Assembly (NCBI RefSeq): GCF_001278845.1
Contig: NZ_CP012590.1
Span: forward strand, 1,798,001-1,862,000
DNA from: Actinomyces sp. oral taxon 414
Lineage (GTDB): Bacteria > Actinomycetota > Actinomycetes > Actinomycetales > Actinomycetaceae
Direction of reading: 5' to 3'
Length of the DNA stretch: 64,000 nt
Numbering within the stretch: position 1 is the stretch's first letter; every line of letters starts with the position of its first letter. Positions 35,445 through 50,274 of the stretch are shown one piece after another. Made by a program: the position numbers and the translations under genes. The notes beneath the pieces were generated by a model. The model was not told the origin of the DNA. It did not search any database and saw nothing but the letters and a program-made list of their open reading frames with translations.

Positions 35445-36496
35445 TCAGCCCCCGAACCACGACTCGACGTTGGCCACGATCGCCTTGTCGAAGGCGTCGT
35501 CGGAGTGGTGCTCGGCGATCCAGCGGGCGAAGGAGCCACCCGCGGCCTCGTCCATCTCCCGGCGGCACGCCTCCGGCTCGCGCAGCGCCCGCGTGAGCAT
35601 CGCCGCCGCCTCGTCCAGGTCCCGGTAGATGAACGGGTAGGTCCGCGGCACCAGGGCGCGGGCCCACTCGCGGTCGGGCAGGACGCCGATGACGCCGGCC
35701 CCCAGGGCCTCGACGTAGAGCAGGCCGTAGGACACCTCCTCGGCGGTGGCCAGGAACGCCGTCGTGCGCGCCAGCGCCTCCCAGTAGGACTGGCGGGTCG
35801 CCGTGAGCGGCCCCATCCACACCCAGTCCCGCTGGGAGATGTCCATGGCGGCCTCCGAGACGAGGCTGTCCTCCTGCAGACGCATCTCGACCCTGAGGGG
35901 CACCACCTTGCGCACCTGCTCCAGGACGCGGAAGAACTGCTCGGGGTGCTTGCGGCGGCTGAGGTAGATCGACGGATACAGGACGATCGGCACCTGCGTG
36001 TACACCCGCGGCTGGATGTGGTCCAGGCGGAAGCCCAGGTTCACCCACGACAGCCTGGCCCGCTCGTACAGGCGCTGGGCGGTCCACCTCGACATGAGGT
36101 CGCCGATCTCGTTGGCGGTGCGCTGGGAGTCGGCGAAAGTCGGGAACAGGGCGCAGGACAGCGCCAGGGTCGCCGTGTGCACGTCCGGGGCGGCCGAGGG
36201 CACCGAGCGCCACACGAAGTTCATGATCCGCGGCTCGGCCCCCGGCGAGCCCTGGGACAGGACGCGCCAGATGTGCGGGGAGTCCACCGCCTCCATATTG
36301 ATGACCACGAGGTCCTCGGGGTCGATCATCTCCAGGGGCACGACGTCGAAGTCCTGGCTGCGCCGGGTGGCGGGGCCGATGACCACCGATCCGGGGAAGA
36401 TCCGCAGCAGACGGCGCACCAGCGTGTCACCGGCCTCGTGGCCGGCCACGCGCCCGCCGGACGAGATCTCGACCGAGTCGTACTTGATGGCGATCC

Positions 36497-36500
<4 letters not shown>
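35445..36500 (-). CDS. Glycosyltransferase-like protein
   Basis: A 351-aa cytoplasmic protein with a GT-B look. The N-terminal domain has an early strand (MRIAIKYDSVEISSGGRVAG) and the C-terminal domain the donor-site pattern TTAFLATAEEVSYGLLYVEALGAGVIGVLP, where the glutamates and Gly-rich turn match family 4-type enzymes. Its ATG overlaps the hppA stop (ATGA-type), so translation is coupled to the pyrophosphatase. Donor and acceptor cannot be told; wall or exopolysaccharide synthesis is plausible. Confidence 0.7.
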
Positions 36501-38971
<2,471 letters not shown>

Positions 38972-39112
38972 CTGGGTATCGGTCGTGTGGCGTCCGTCAT
39001 GAAACGCGGCAAGTTAACCACAATGAGCGGCCCCGGTCACAATCGGGGCCGGTCGCGGCCTACCCTGTCACCGCGGAGCCTGATAGCAGGCGCCCCGACC
39101 CCAGGAGCACCC

Positions 39113-40291
39113 ATGAAGATCGCGCAGCGAGCCGTACGAGCACAGCCCTTCCACGCCATGAGCATCGGCGCCCGGGCACGGGAGCTGGAGTCCCGGGGGA
39201 TCCGCATCGCCAAGCTCAGCCTGGGCGAGCCCTCCTTCGGCGCCCCGCCGGGGGTCCACGAGGCCATGCGCGCCACCATGGACGGGCGCGCTCTGCCCTA
39301 CACCCCGGCCGCAGGCCTGCCCGCGCTGCGCCGGGCCGTGGCCGGCCTGTACCGCACCCGCCACGGCGTCGACGTCGACCCGCGGCGGGTGCTCATCACG
39401 GCGGGGGCCTCGGCGGGGCTGCTGCTGGCCACGGCGCTGACGACGGAGGCGGGCGACGACGTCGTCATGGCCGACCCCTGCTACCCCTGCAACCGCGAGC
39501 TCGTCGACACCTTCGGGGGCCGCGTCGTCCTGGCCCCCACGACGCCGGCCGCCCGCTACCAGCTCGACCTCGCCACGGCGCTGGCGGCCTGGACGGAACG
39601 CACGAGCGCGGTGCAGGTGGCCACGCCGTCGAACCCGACCGGCACGACCATCCCCTTCTCCGAGCTGGCCGCCATCTGCGAGGCGGCGCGCGAGCGCGGG
39701 GCCTGGCGGATCGTTGACGAGATCTACCTGTCCCTGGCCGACCCGGCGCCGGACGGCTCGCCGGCCCGCACCGCCCTGGAGGCTGACCCCGAGGCGATCA
39801 TCGTGTCCTCCTTCTCCAAGTACTTCGGGATGACCGGGTGGCGCCTGGGCTGGCTCGTCCTGCCCGAGGAGCTGCTCACCCCGGCCGACAACCTGGCCGT
39901 CAACTTCTTCCTGTGCGCCTCGACCCCCACGCAGATGGCGGCCCTGTCCTGCTTCACCCCCGAGGCGCTGACGGCCTGCGAGGACCGGCGCCTGGAGCTG
40001 CTCGCGCGCCGCGAACTCGTCCTGGACGGCCTGGAGCGGATCGGCCTGCCGGTGCCGGTGAAGCCCGACGGCGCCTTCTACGCCTACTTCGACGTGCGCG
40101 GGACGGGCCTGGACGCGTGGACCTTCTGCGAGCGGGCCCTGGAGGAGGCGCACGTGGCGCTGACGCCGGGGCGGGACTTCGGCCCGGCCACGGGGAGCAC
40201 GCACGTGCGCCTGTCCTACGCGGCCGGGCGCGAGGAGCTGGCCGAGGGTCTGGAGCGGCTCGGGGGCTTCGTGGCGGGCCTGGGCGGCTGA
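39113..40291 (+). CDS. PLP-dependent aminotransferase, class I/II
   Basis: A 392-aa fold-type I aminotransferase of the aspartate-aminotransferase superfamily. PLP-site features are ITAGASAGLLLATAL, VATPSNPTGTTIP (Asn), WRIVDEIYLSLAD (Asp and Tyr) and SSFSKYFGMTGWRLGW, with the Schiff-base lysine in SFSKYF. The substrate arginine is in HVRLSYA. The ATG at 39113 is preceded by CAGGAGC. It stands alone, divergent from hppA. Substrate cannot be read from motifs; aspartate, alanine or aromatic amino acids are all possible. Confidence 0.92.
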   Translation: MKIAQRAVRAQPFHAMSIGARARELESRGIRIAKLSLGEPSFGAPPGVHEAMRATMDGRALPYTPAAGLPALRRAVAGLYRTRHGVDVDPRRVLITAGASAGLLLATALTTEAGDDVVMADPCYPCNRELVDTFGGRVVLAPTTPAARYQLDLATALAAWTERTSAVQVATPSNPTGTTIPFSELAAICEAARERGAWRIVDEIYLSLADPAPDGSPARTALEADPEAIIVSSFSKYFGMTGWRLGWLVLPEELLTPADNLAVNFFLCASTPTQMAALSCFTPEALTACEDRRLELLARRELVLDGLERIGLPVPVKPDGAFYAYFDVRGTGLDAWTFCERALEEAHVALTPGRDFGPATGSTHVRLSYAAGREELAEGLERLGGFVAGLGG

Positions 40292-40338
40292 GGGGGCCGA
40301 CGGCGACGGATCGTCGGCCTGGATCTTCCCGCCAGCCC

Positions 40339-40443
40339 GGTCCGGCCGCCCCACCGCCGGTCCGCCGGCTCTTCCCCGGCTCGCCAGCCCGGCCTCTGCC
40401 GGCTCTTCCCCCCGGTCCGGCCGCCCCACCGCCGGTCCGCCGG
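40339..40443. repeat. Direct repeat with 75-bp period in an intergenic spacer
   Basis: A 30-bp segment beginning GGTCCGGCCGCCCCACCG is repeated exactly at 40339-40368 and 40414-40443. Shorter shared pieces (GGCTCTTCC, GCCAGCCCGG) occur through 40310-40545. It fills most of the 327-bp gap between the convergent aminotransferase and YdcF-like genes. No gene is seen there. Confidence 0.75.
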
Positions 40444-40618
40444 CATCGTCTGGCCGACCGTCCCCAGGGTCTTCCCCGGCCCGCCGGGCCAGCCTCTGCT
40501 GGCTCTTCCTGCCAGCCCGGTCGGCCAGCCGTCGATTTCCATCCCCGCCGTCCTGCCGACACCAGCCCGACGATCCGGCCCACCGGCTCGGTACGCTCGC
40601 GATCGGCGCCTGAGGCCT

Positions 40619-41551
40619 TCAGCGGTAGAGGGCGGCCAGGCGGCGCAGACCGGCGAGCCCCTGCGCGGAGTCGCGCGCCCAGCCGGCGACCCGGAGCGAG
40701 AGCAGCAGGTCGATTAGTCCCAGGCCCACCCGCCGGGGGCTGGCCAGACGAGGCACCGGGCCGGGGTCGGCGACCAGGCGCGATGCGAGGTCGGGGCGCT
40801 GGGCGGCGAGCAGGGCGCGGGCCTTGGCGGCGTGCACGGGCTCGGAGACAATGACGATCCGCGCGTAGGGCTCCAGGAGCGTCTGCGAGTTCGCCATGTT
40901 CTCCCAGGTGGAGCGGGAGGCCTCCTCCAGTGCGATCGGGCCGCGATACCCGGCGTCGCGGGCGGCGTCGGCCAGGAGCCGGGCTTCGCTGCGGCGTCCG
41001 GCGACCGCTCCCCCGGAGACGATCAGGGCGCCGTCCGTCTCCAGAGCCGCCAGACCCCGGACGATCCGGCGGCGGTTGATCCGACCGGCGCGGGGTCCGG
41101 CGTCGGCGTGCCCGAGGACGAGCACCGCCTGGCCCCGAGGAGCCGTGAGCCTCTGGTTGGTGAGGTGGACTTGGCCGCCCAGCACCGACGGGCCGCGGAG
41201 AGCCGCAAACGGCGGGCCCGTTGCGGAAGCCGGTTCCACGGGCGGAGTCTGGCTCCGGGGAGCCGGATCGCGGCCCAGGAGCCGGTCCCGACTGGCCCGT
41301 TCCGGGGTCCGGTCCCGACTGGCCCGTTCCGGAGCCCGGTCCCAGGCGGCCCGCACGTTTGAGCCCGGCGCCCCTGGTGCGCCAGGGGCAGGCCGGCGTC
41401 GAGGTCCGGCTAGCGCGTCTGAACCCGGCGGGTCGGCCCGCTGGCCGGGCAGGAACCACCGCGCGGCCCGACGCTCGATCGCCCCCGCCCCGAGCGCGGC
41501 CGCCAGGCCCGTCCCCGCGGCCAGTCCCGCCGCGACCACGAGCCTGTTCAC
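40619..41551 (-). CDS. YdcF/SanA-like (DUF218) protein
   Basis: A 310-aa protein with an N-terminal hydrophobic segment (residues about 3-24) and a DUF218 domain from about 140 to 270. That domain shows QAVLVLGHADA, GRINRRRIVRGLAAL, GALIVSGGAVAGRRSEARLL, EEASRSTWENMANS and IVIVSEPVHAAKA. Family members include ElyC/SanA, which act in envelope precursor metabolism. Between anchor and domain is an Arg/Pro-rich linker of about 100 residues with the duplicated segment PERASRDR. It is followed by, and nearly abuts, the lower-GC operon at 41559 but is probably not part of it. Confidence 0.8.
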   Translation of the reverse strand: MNRLVVAAGLAAGTGLAAALGAGAIERRAARWFLPGQRADPPGSDALAGPRRRPAPGAPGAPGSNVRAAWDRAPERASRDRTPERASRDRLLGRDPAPRSQTPPVEPASATGPPFAALRGPSVLGGQVHLTNQRLTAPRGQAVLVLGHADAGPRAGRINRRRIVRGLAALETDGALIVSGGAVAGRRSEARLLADAARDAGYRGPIALEEASRSTWENMANSQTLLEPYARIVIVSEPVHAAKARALLAAQRPDLASRLVADPGPVPRLASPRRVGLGLIDLLLSLRVAGWARDSAQGLAGLRRLAALYR

Positions 41552-41558
41552 GTCCCCG

Positions 41559-43073
41559 TCACAGCATCACAATGTTGTGTGCACATATCGCACCCCACAC
41601 AATAATCCCGATCACGACGAAGAGAATGATCCGCCCCTTGAGGTTCAACACCTTCCGGCGCCACCATCCAACACGAAAGATGTCGAACAGGAAGAATAGG
41701 AGAAGCCCCAATTGCAGGGCCGTATAAACAAGCAGCACGAGCAATATTTTTATTCCAGCACCGTTATCTGAAAGACCCAAGTCCAGAACCACGGAGAAAA
41801 TTACCGAGGAAACCGCCCCCACGGCCAGCAGTGATCGGCGGAAACCCAGAGCGAAACTGAGTTTCTCATGCTCCCGCACAACGATGACGCAGGAGGCTAC
41901 GAATGCCGGAATAAGAGCCGCCACGGGGGTTACGGCCTGTCCGGGAAAGTCTTTAATCACCCTCGCACCGTGCTCACCCGCACTTACTGACAATATCCAC
42001 CAGAGCACGAGCTGGCCCACGATATAAGAAACCAGACACGCGACGAAAGCCGGGATTGTGAATATCTCGCGTTTGGGGTTCATATAGATGCGCATGTCGA
42101 AATTGGGGTGAGAAGACGACGGCGGCACATATATGGACACGACTTCCCCGTTCCAGCGCACACTGAGCGACTTCTTCACATCGCGGGCAACAGAGATCTT
42201 TTTCCCATCAGACTCATATCCGACATCATCGATTCGCATGCCCGTCGGCACCATGAATCGCACGTGGGTGCCGAGATCATCGTCGTCGTTCCTGCTCGCT
42301 CCGGGCAGGAGGACCGATGAGGCTGTGATACCGAATTTATCGAACCAGTTCCGACTCGGCTCCTCCCTGTTGGTGCTGAAGGAGAACTTTATGCGCGCCC
42401 TGGAGGTTGCGTCCGCCGGAGCGCTCAGGAGCACGAATGTTGAATCTCTCAACCAGGTCGCCACATCTTTGAGTGCGCCCATCTCTTTGAGAGCGACTTC
42501 TTCACCCTTTTCGAATGCAGCCCCATCCACGCATCCCAGGGCGGTGAACATATTCTTGTCGAAGTCATCCGCCGGACCGCTCAGAAAACTGTCATACATC
42601 TCCTTCGCCCTCAGATCGTTCAGATTTGAGAAAATATTTATATGCGACTTCTCGTAGCGAGTCGCCAAGAATCCGAAAAATAAGAAGGTGGCGAACCTCG
42701 CCGTCTCCCGACGCGTGGCCAGACACATCTGCTGATCCCAGCAACTTTCAAGCCTGTTCGTCATGTAAGGACGGTTATTCATGACGTCCAGTGGCAGCAG
42801 CATACGGGAACAACCCCGACTGTGAACCAGTTGGATGATCTTCGAGATGCTCCTGAACCGAATGAGGTCCACGTCATAGGACAGGGTGCAGTTCAAAGTC
42901 GCCCTGTCGACATACTCGAGTCGATTGACCTTCCGCAGCAGCCATTCGCGCCGTCTCAGCCAAGACTGGAAGTACTCTTTGGAATAGCTTTCAAGTTCGC
43001 GAGCAGTCGGAGATTGATCAAAATCGCTCGCATTTTGGGAATCACCCTCCTTGATCTGAGGGAAATCAGGCAT
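41559..43073 (-). CDS. Polytopic membrane protein, unknown function, lower-GC operon
   Basis: A 504-aa protein I do not recognise. Residues 1-330 are soluble and mixed alpha/beta (FQSWLRRREWLLRKVNRLEY, TRYEKSHINIFSNLNDLR, VRFMVPTGMRIDDVGYES). Residues about 345-500 contain four membrane helices (IPAFVACLVSYIVGQLVLWW and three more) and end close to the C-terminus. GC content is about 53-55%, well below the chromosome, and codon use is mixed, which suggests acquisition. Its start overlaps the stop of a small upstream gene by 8 bp. It lies in the tRNA-Val-associated accessory region. Confidence 0.65.
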   Translation of the reverse strand: MPDFPQIKEGDSQNASDFDQSPTARELESYSKEYFQSWLRRREWLLRKVNRLEYVDRATLNCTLSYDVDLIRFRSISKIIQLVHSRGCSRMLLPLDVMNNRPYMTNRLESCWDQQMCLATRRETARFATFLFFGFLATRYEKSHINIFSNLNDLRAKEMYDSFLSGPADDFDKNMFTALGCVDGAAFEKGEEVALKEMGALKDVATWLRDSTFVLLSAPADATSRARIKFSFSTNREEPSRNWFDKFGITASSVLLPGASRNDDDDLGTHVRFMVPTGMRIDDVGYESDGKKISVARDVKKSLSVRWNGEVVSIYVPPSSSHPNFDMRIYMNPKREIFTIPAFVACLVSYIVGQLVLWWILSVSAGEHGARVIKDFPGQAVTPVAALIPAFVASCVIVVREHEKLSFALGFRRSLLAVGAVSSVIFSVVLDLGLSDNGAGIKILLVLLVYTALQLGLLLFFLFDIFRVGWWRRKVLNLKGRIILFVVIGIIVWGAICAHNIVML

Positions 43074-43296
43074 CGTTTCTGACCTTCTCCTCCTCGTGTG
43101 GTTCTACTGCCTCATCCCGTAGATTTTCCCCGTAGTAGGCCCTCTTCAATTCGATGACCGGCGCCGGTATCGTTGCCATCGGCGGGATGATAATGCGACC
43201 ACGATGGGGGTTACCGCTTCCTGATCTCGCAGCTCCTGCCTTCTTATCAGCTCCTGCCTTCTTATTTCGCGCCAGCGCTAACAGATCAAAATTCAT
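43066..43296 (-). CDS. Small basic protein upstream of the membrane protein
   Basis: A 76-aa protein. The ATG at 43296 is chosen over one five codons upstream because GGAG precedes it at proper spacing. It has a Lys/Ala-rich N-terminus with the duplicated heptad KKAGADKKAGA, then PHRGRIIIPPMATIPAP and an acidic C-terminus. No family is recognised. It overlaps the 41559-43073 gene by 8 bp, so both are made from one transcript. It may be a partner or immunity-type protein, which is only inference. Confidence 0.5.
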   Translation of the reverse strand: MNFDLLALARNKKAGADKKAGAARSGSGNPHRGRIIIPPMATIPAPVIELKRAYYGENLRDEAVEPHEEEKVRNDA

Positions 43297-43311
43297 TTTC
43301 TCCACACACAA

Positions 43312-44430
43312 TCACGGGCACTTCGGGTATCGCTTCTTCGACGCACGTCCTCATTAAGTCAGTCATCAGAGATGCTCCACCCAGTATCTGCGGCGGCCGC
43401 ATCGTGTCATAATGGGGTGCGTCATCGCGACCATTATTACGGAGGGCTGCTCACCCGCTCGAGTGACACGAAGCCGAGTCGCCAACCGCGCCCGACGGAA
43501 ATGAAGAGCGGTTCGCGGTGAGACGCCCGGCGCACACGGAGCCGAAGGCCGATGACGGCCTCATGCAATCGTAATGCGATCGGAACGGATGGATGCCCGC
43601 GACCAAAAAGCGAAAATTCGTGCACAAGAGGTCTCGGAATGATTCCCTCTCCGTGGCGCTGTGAATCGCGAAGACGATCGGACGTGCAGAGAGGCGAGGG
43701 TCGATCCTCACACCGTACGAGATGAAGGAGAAGGCGCAGAAGAACAAGCGGAGCCGACCGGATCCCACCGGCCAACCACAGGGAACCGCACAGGCCCGCC
43801 GCGCCCGTCGACCACACCGACCCCGAGCAGGACCGCTCGGGGTTCGACACCCACTCGGACGACATGAGGCGAAAGCGGTATCAGCAGGCAACGCCGGCGA
43901 CCGGTCGAGGCCGTTGCTAGCAACCGCGCAGCAAGGCGCCCGCCAGTCGATCGGCTCGTCTTCCTGACGGCAACATATTCCTCACTCCACTGCTTGATCG
44001 GATGCTGGACCGGGTCAGGGAACCCGACTCATCGGCCAATCCAGTGACCATATCACGTGCTTGCAGTGATATATATCACTTTTACGTCCGGATGCCGAAC
44101 CTTTCTTGCCGGAGACGGTGGCCTGGAGACCGGGGATCGGCATGGCGGTACCGGTGGGGTCGAGTGCGTGTTCACAGAGGGGCGGTCGTCTGCGCGGTTC
44201 GGGCGGGATCGGGCCCGGTCGCCCGCGGCCGTATCAGCCGTGCCGTCCCCTGCGTGCCCTGTCCCCGGGAGGACCGCTCCGCAGCGGACGGCGGCGTGCT
44301 CGTCGGCTGGCTGCGCGCCCCGCCTTCTCGGGGGCGCCGGTAGGAGAAGAGCCTCCGGAGCGGATCCCGGTCGGTGGACCGGACCTGTCGCACTCCTCGT
44401 CCGCGCCGCACTGGGGGACGCCGCGGTCCG
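43312..44430. other. Gene-poor spacer between the membrane operon and tRNA-Val repeats
   Basis: About 1.1 kb with no convincing gene. Open frames of 80-146 codons exist on both strands but show no family features, no ribosome sites and inconsistent codon bias. Base composition shifts from about 55% to above 70% GC across it. The only structure I see is the pair of operator-like palindromes at 44043-44080. It may be a decayed region. Confidence 0.4.
44043..44080. promoter_or_regulatory. Two operator-like palindromes without a gene
   Basis: AGTGATATATATCACT (44065-44080) is a perfect 16-bp palindrome in a GC-rich genome. AGTGACCATATCAC (44043-44056) is a weaker match to the same half-sites, centred 23 bp away (about two helix turns). 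The pattern is that of a dimeric repressor bound twice. The nearest genes are more than 700 bp away. Confidence 0.45.
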
Positions 44431-44499
44431 CGAGATCGCCGGGTAACCCGCGAGAACGTACCCCTGGCAGACGTTCTCGCGGGTTACCCGGCGATCTCG
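44431..44499. repeat. Dispersed 69-bp palindrome, copy 2
   Basis: Arms of 29 bp (44431-44459 and 44471-44499) are fully complementary. The unit differs from the copy at 551-619 at two positions, one of which restores perfect pairing. A further partial arm, ACGTTCTCGCGG, follows at 44511. Confidence 0.85.
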
Positions 44500-44607
44500 C
44501 GGGTCAAGTGACGTTCTCGCGGACCCGGCCGGGCTAGGACGGGCTAAGGCGGGCCGAGCCCAGGCGGCGGGGGCCGGCGCAGACCCGATCCGGCCCGGGC
44601 CCGGCTT

Positions 44608-44748
44608 GCGCAATGCGAGCTCAGCTCGCCGAAATCCACCTCAGCTCGCACAATGTGAGCTCAGCTCAACACAATCCACCTCAGCTCGATTCGTGCGAGC
44701 TCAGCTCGCACAATGCGAGCTGAGGTGACATCACCGAATCGACTCTCC
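44608..44748 (-). repeat. Dispersed tRNA-downstream repeat, copy A
   Basis: About 135 bp that, read on the minus strand, align without gaps to 56690-56824 at roughly 88% identity. They begin GAGTCGATTCGGTGATGTC and continue with four alternating GAGCTGAGCTC palindromes and GAGGTGGATT spacers at about 40-bp period. Read with the tRNA-Val gene, it lies about 125 bp downstream of the tRNA 3' end. Confidence 0.85.
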
Positions 44749-44871
44749 CCGGGTGGCTCCCCCCGAGCAAGGCACGCAAGCGGACGGCGCGCCGGGTCCC
44801 GAGCCGCGTCCCCGAACTCCCCCGGGGCGGAGGCGCACAGACGGCCGCTCTTCTCGCGCGCGAGAGCCTCA

Positions 44872-44947
44872 TGGTGGACCCGGCCGGACTCGAACCGACG
44901 ACCGCCGCGGTGTAAACGCGTTGCTCTACCAGCTGAGCTACGGGTCC
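44872..44947 (-). tRNA. tRNA-Val (anticodon TAC), CCA encoded
   Basis: A standard cloverleaf: acceptor GGACCCG with CGGGTCC, then A and an encoded CCA; D-arm GCTCAGCTGGTAGAGC; anticodon loop TTTACAC giving TAC; T-arm CGGTTCGAGTCCG. Repeats occupy its downstream flank. Confidence 0.95.
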
Positions 44948-45041
44948 GTGTGCTTCGGAGCGCCCTGGTCGCGCCCCGGGGACGGCTGCGGGCGGAAGGC
45001 GACGGGCGCGCCGCCGTCGCGCTGCCGCCCGCACCGCCGTC

Positions 45042-45446
45042 TCAGTGCCGCCGACTGGATACGCGGATGCCGCTCCAGCGCCGGCCCATCGCGGCCACCG
45101 AGGTGGCGTGCATGCCCGCGGTGCGGGCGGCCTCTTCGACGTCGGCGGCGGGGACGGCCCCCACGGTGCGGGCCTTGGGGGTCAGGACCCAGACGAGCCC
45201 GTCGCCGTCGAGATTGGCCTGGGCGTCGACGAGAAGATCCGTCAGGTCGTCGACGTCGCCGTCGTCGGCCCTCCACCAGATGATGGCGGAATCGGCCACA
45301 TCCTCGTAGTCCTCGTCCACCAATTCGGTGCCGGTCTGGGCCTCGGCGGCCTCGCGCAGCGCCTGGTCGACGTCGTCGTCGTACCCGAACTCCTGGATGA
45401 TGAGGCCGGAGGTGAAGCCGAAGGCGCCACCCGCTGTACTCGTCAC
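45042..45446 (-). CDS. DUF3052 family protein
   Basis: A 134-aa acidic cytoplasmic protein. The GTG at 45446 follows GGAGAG. The sequence has AGGAFGFTSGLIIQEFGYDDDVD, then DVADSAIIWWRADDGDVDDL and LVWVLTPKARTVG, the pattern of the actinobacterial DUF3052 family. Genes of this family commonly lie beside the pyruvate dehydrogenase E1 gene aceE, as here, divergently across a 347-bp spacer. Function unknown; a regulator of, or partner in, central metabolism has been suggested only by synteny. Confidence 0.85.
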   Translation of the reverse strand: MTSTAGGAFGFTSGLIIQEFGYDDDVDQALREAAEAQTGTELVDEDYEDVADSAIIWWRADDGDVDDLTDLLVDAQANLDGDGLVWVLTPKARTVGAVPAADVEEAARTAGMHATSVAAMGRRWSGIRVSSRRH

Positions 45447-45793
45447 TGTTGTCTCTCCATCCCCGGGCCGTCTCCGACCTCGTCTCGCGCGTGCGCGGCG
45501 TCCCGCCCGGTGCGGGAGCCCCGTGGCACTAGCCCATCGCACATGGGAGCAGACACGCAAGTGAGCCGTGCGCCCGCGGCCTCCGGCGGCTCTTCCGCCC
45601 GCCTTGCACGAGCCCGGCCCGGTGCCCGACCTCACATGAGATGTGGGACTTTCATCCCCCTCGGAGGGCGACTTCGGTCTCCCGAGGCCGTAGATTGGAC
45701 CCCGCAGACACCAGTGGTCCCGAGCCGAGGCGCTGACCGGCCCCTCCGGACGATCACGGGCCACCACCGCAGATGGCGAGGAAAGAGGATTCC

Positions 45794-48553
<2,760 letters not shown>

Positions 48554-48571
48554 GCGGGCCGGGCCCGCCGC

Positions 48572-50080
48572 TCAGCGCCCGGCGGATCCGGCCCCGTCCG
48601 CGCCCGACCCGGCGGAGCCCGCCGAGTCCGCCTTGGAGTAGGAGGGGTCCGAGCCGGAGTAGTGGTGGGCGTCGCGGTAGCGCGGGCGCAGCAGGTTCTC
48701 CACGCTCAGCAGCTCGTCGAGGGTGGCCTCGTCCAGCAGGCCCATCTCCAGGACGACCTCGCGCACATTGCGTCCGCTGCGCGCGCACTCGCGCCCCACC
48801 AGATCGCCGTTGTGGTGGCCGATGACCTCGTTGAGGTAGGTGACGATGCCAATGGAGCTGAGCACGTTGCGGCGGCACACGTCCTCATTGGCCTCGATCC
48901 CCACAATGCACAGCTCGCGCAGCGTGCGCATGGCGTTGCGCAGGAGCCTGATCGACTCGAAGGACACCTGGCCGATGACCGGCTCCATGACGTTGAGCTG
49001 GAGCTGGCCGGCCTCGGCCGCGAAGGTCAGCGTCACGTCGTTGCCGATCACCTTGAAGCAGACCTGGTTGACGACCTCGGGGATGATCGGGTTGACCTTG
49101 GCGGGCATGATCGAGGAGCCGGCGGCCCGCTCGGGCAGGCGGATCTCCCCCAGGCCCGCACGCGGCCCCGACGACAGCAGCCTCAGGTCGTTGCAGATCT
49201 TGGAGAGCTTGACGGCCAGGCGCTTGATGGCGGCGTGCATTGACACGTAGGCGCCGGTGTCGCTGGTGGCCTCCAGCAGGTCGGCGGCCCCCCTGATGTC
49301 CGTCAGCCCGGTGACCTCCCGCAGGTGGTGCACCACCGCCTCCTGGTAGCCGGGGGGCGTGTTGAGCCCGGTGCCGATGGCCGTGGCACCGAGGTTGACC
49401 TCCAGCAGCAGGGCCGCGCTGTGGATGAGGCGCTCGACCTCCTCGTCCAGGAGCACGGCGAAGGCCTGGAACTCCTGGCCCAGGCTCATGGGCACCGCGT
49501 CCTGCAGCTGGGTGCGCCCCATCTTGAGCACGTCGGCGAACTGGCGGGACTTGCTCAGGATGGCGTCAATGAGTTCGCACAGCTCCGCCTCCAGGCCCTG
49601 CACCGCCGCGTACAGGCCCAGCCGGAACCCCGTGGGGTAGGCGTCGTTGGTGGACTGGCACTTGTTGACGTGGTCGTTGGGGTGGATGACGTCGTAGCGG
49701 CCCTTGGCGTAGCCCAGGTGCTCCAACGCGAGGTTGGCGATGACCTCGTTGGTGTTCATGTTCAGGCTGGTGCCCGCCCCGCCCTGGAAGGCGTCGATGG
49801 GGAACTGGTCCAGGCACCGCCCCTTCTCCAGGACCTGGTCGCAGGCCCATATGATCGCCCTGGTGATCTCCTCGTCGAGCGTGCCCAGCTCCCGGTTGGC
49901 CAGGGCGGAGGCCTTCTTGACCTGGACCATGCCCCGGATGAAGGAGGGCTCGTCTCCGATCGTGGCCCCGGAGATGCGGAAGTTCTCCTGGGCGCGCAGA
50001 GTGTGGATCCCCCAGTAGGCCTCGAGGGGGACCTGGCGCGGGCCGAGGAGGTCCTCCTCGGTGCGGGTGGCCTGTGGCAT
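48572..50080 (-). CDS. aspA: Aspartate ammonia-lyase
   Basis: Converts aspartate to fumarate and ammonia. The fumarase/aspartase signature [11 protein letters not shown] is present with the catalytic serine loop, along with [40 protein letters not shown] and [17 protein letters not shown]. The combination [12 protein letters not shown] is typical of AspA rather than FumC. The ATG at 50080 is taken because GGAGGAAG lies right before it; frames extend 26 codons further. Length is 502 aa with a Ser/Gly/Ala-rich C-terminal tail. It converges on aceE with an 18-bp gap. Confidence 0.92.
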   Translation of the reverse strand: MPQATRTEEDLLGPRQVPLEAYWGIHTLRAQENFRISGATIGDEPSFIRGMVQVKKASALANRELGTLDEEITRAIIWACDQVLEKGRCLDQFPIDAFQGGAGTSLNMNTNEVIANLALEHLGYAKGRYDVIHPNDHVNKCQSTNDAYPTGFRLGLYAAVQGLEAELCELIDAILSKSRQFADVLKMGRTQLQDAVPMSLGQEFQAFAVLLDEEVERLIHSAALLLEVNLGATAIGTGLNTPPGYQEAVVHHLREVTGLTDIRGAADLLEATSDTGAYVSMHAAIKRLAVKLSKICNDLRLLSSGPRAGLGEIRLPERAAGSSIMPAKVNPIIPEVVNQVCFKVIGNDVTLTFAAEAGQLQLNVMEPVIGQVSFESIRLLRNAMRTLRELCIVGIEANEDVCRRNVLSSIGIVTYLNEVIGHHNGDLVGRECARSGRNVREVVLEMGLLDEATLDELLSVENLLRPRYRDAHHYSGSDPSYSKADSAGSAGSGADGAGSAGR

Positions 50081-50274
50081 CGTTCTTCCTCCGGTCGCGC
50101 TCATCGCGCGTCGTCCTTGGACCTTCGGGCCCGGGCCGGACGGTCCGGGCCCGCTCATAGGTTACCGCCCGGTTTCGCCGCGAGCGCGACATCACACGAC
50201 CTCGTGGGCCGGATGGCTCCGTCGATCGGTTGAACGGGGCGGGAACGGGTCCGGCCAGCCACTAGGATCCTGTC

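Noticed and set aside
43437..43967. Open frames of 81-146 codons in the spacer after the membrane operon
   Set aside because: No ribosome site, no family pattern, and overlapping frames on both strands are equally open.
44013..44613. Several overlapping 80-186 codon frames near the 44431 palindrome
   Set aside because: They run through the palindrome on both strands and consist of Arg/Pro/Ala-rich sequence typical of non-coding GC-rich DNA.
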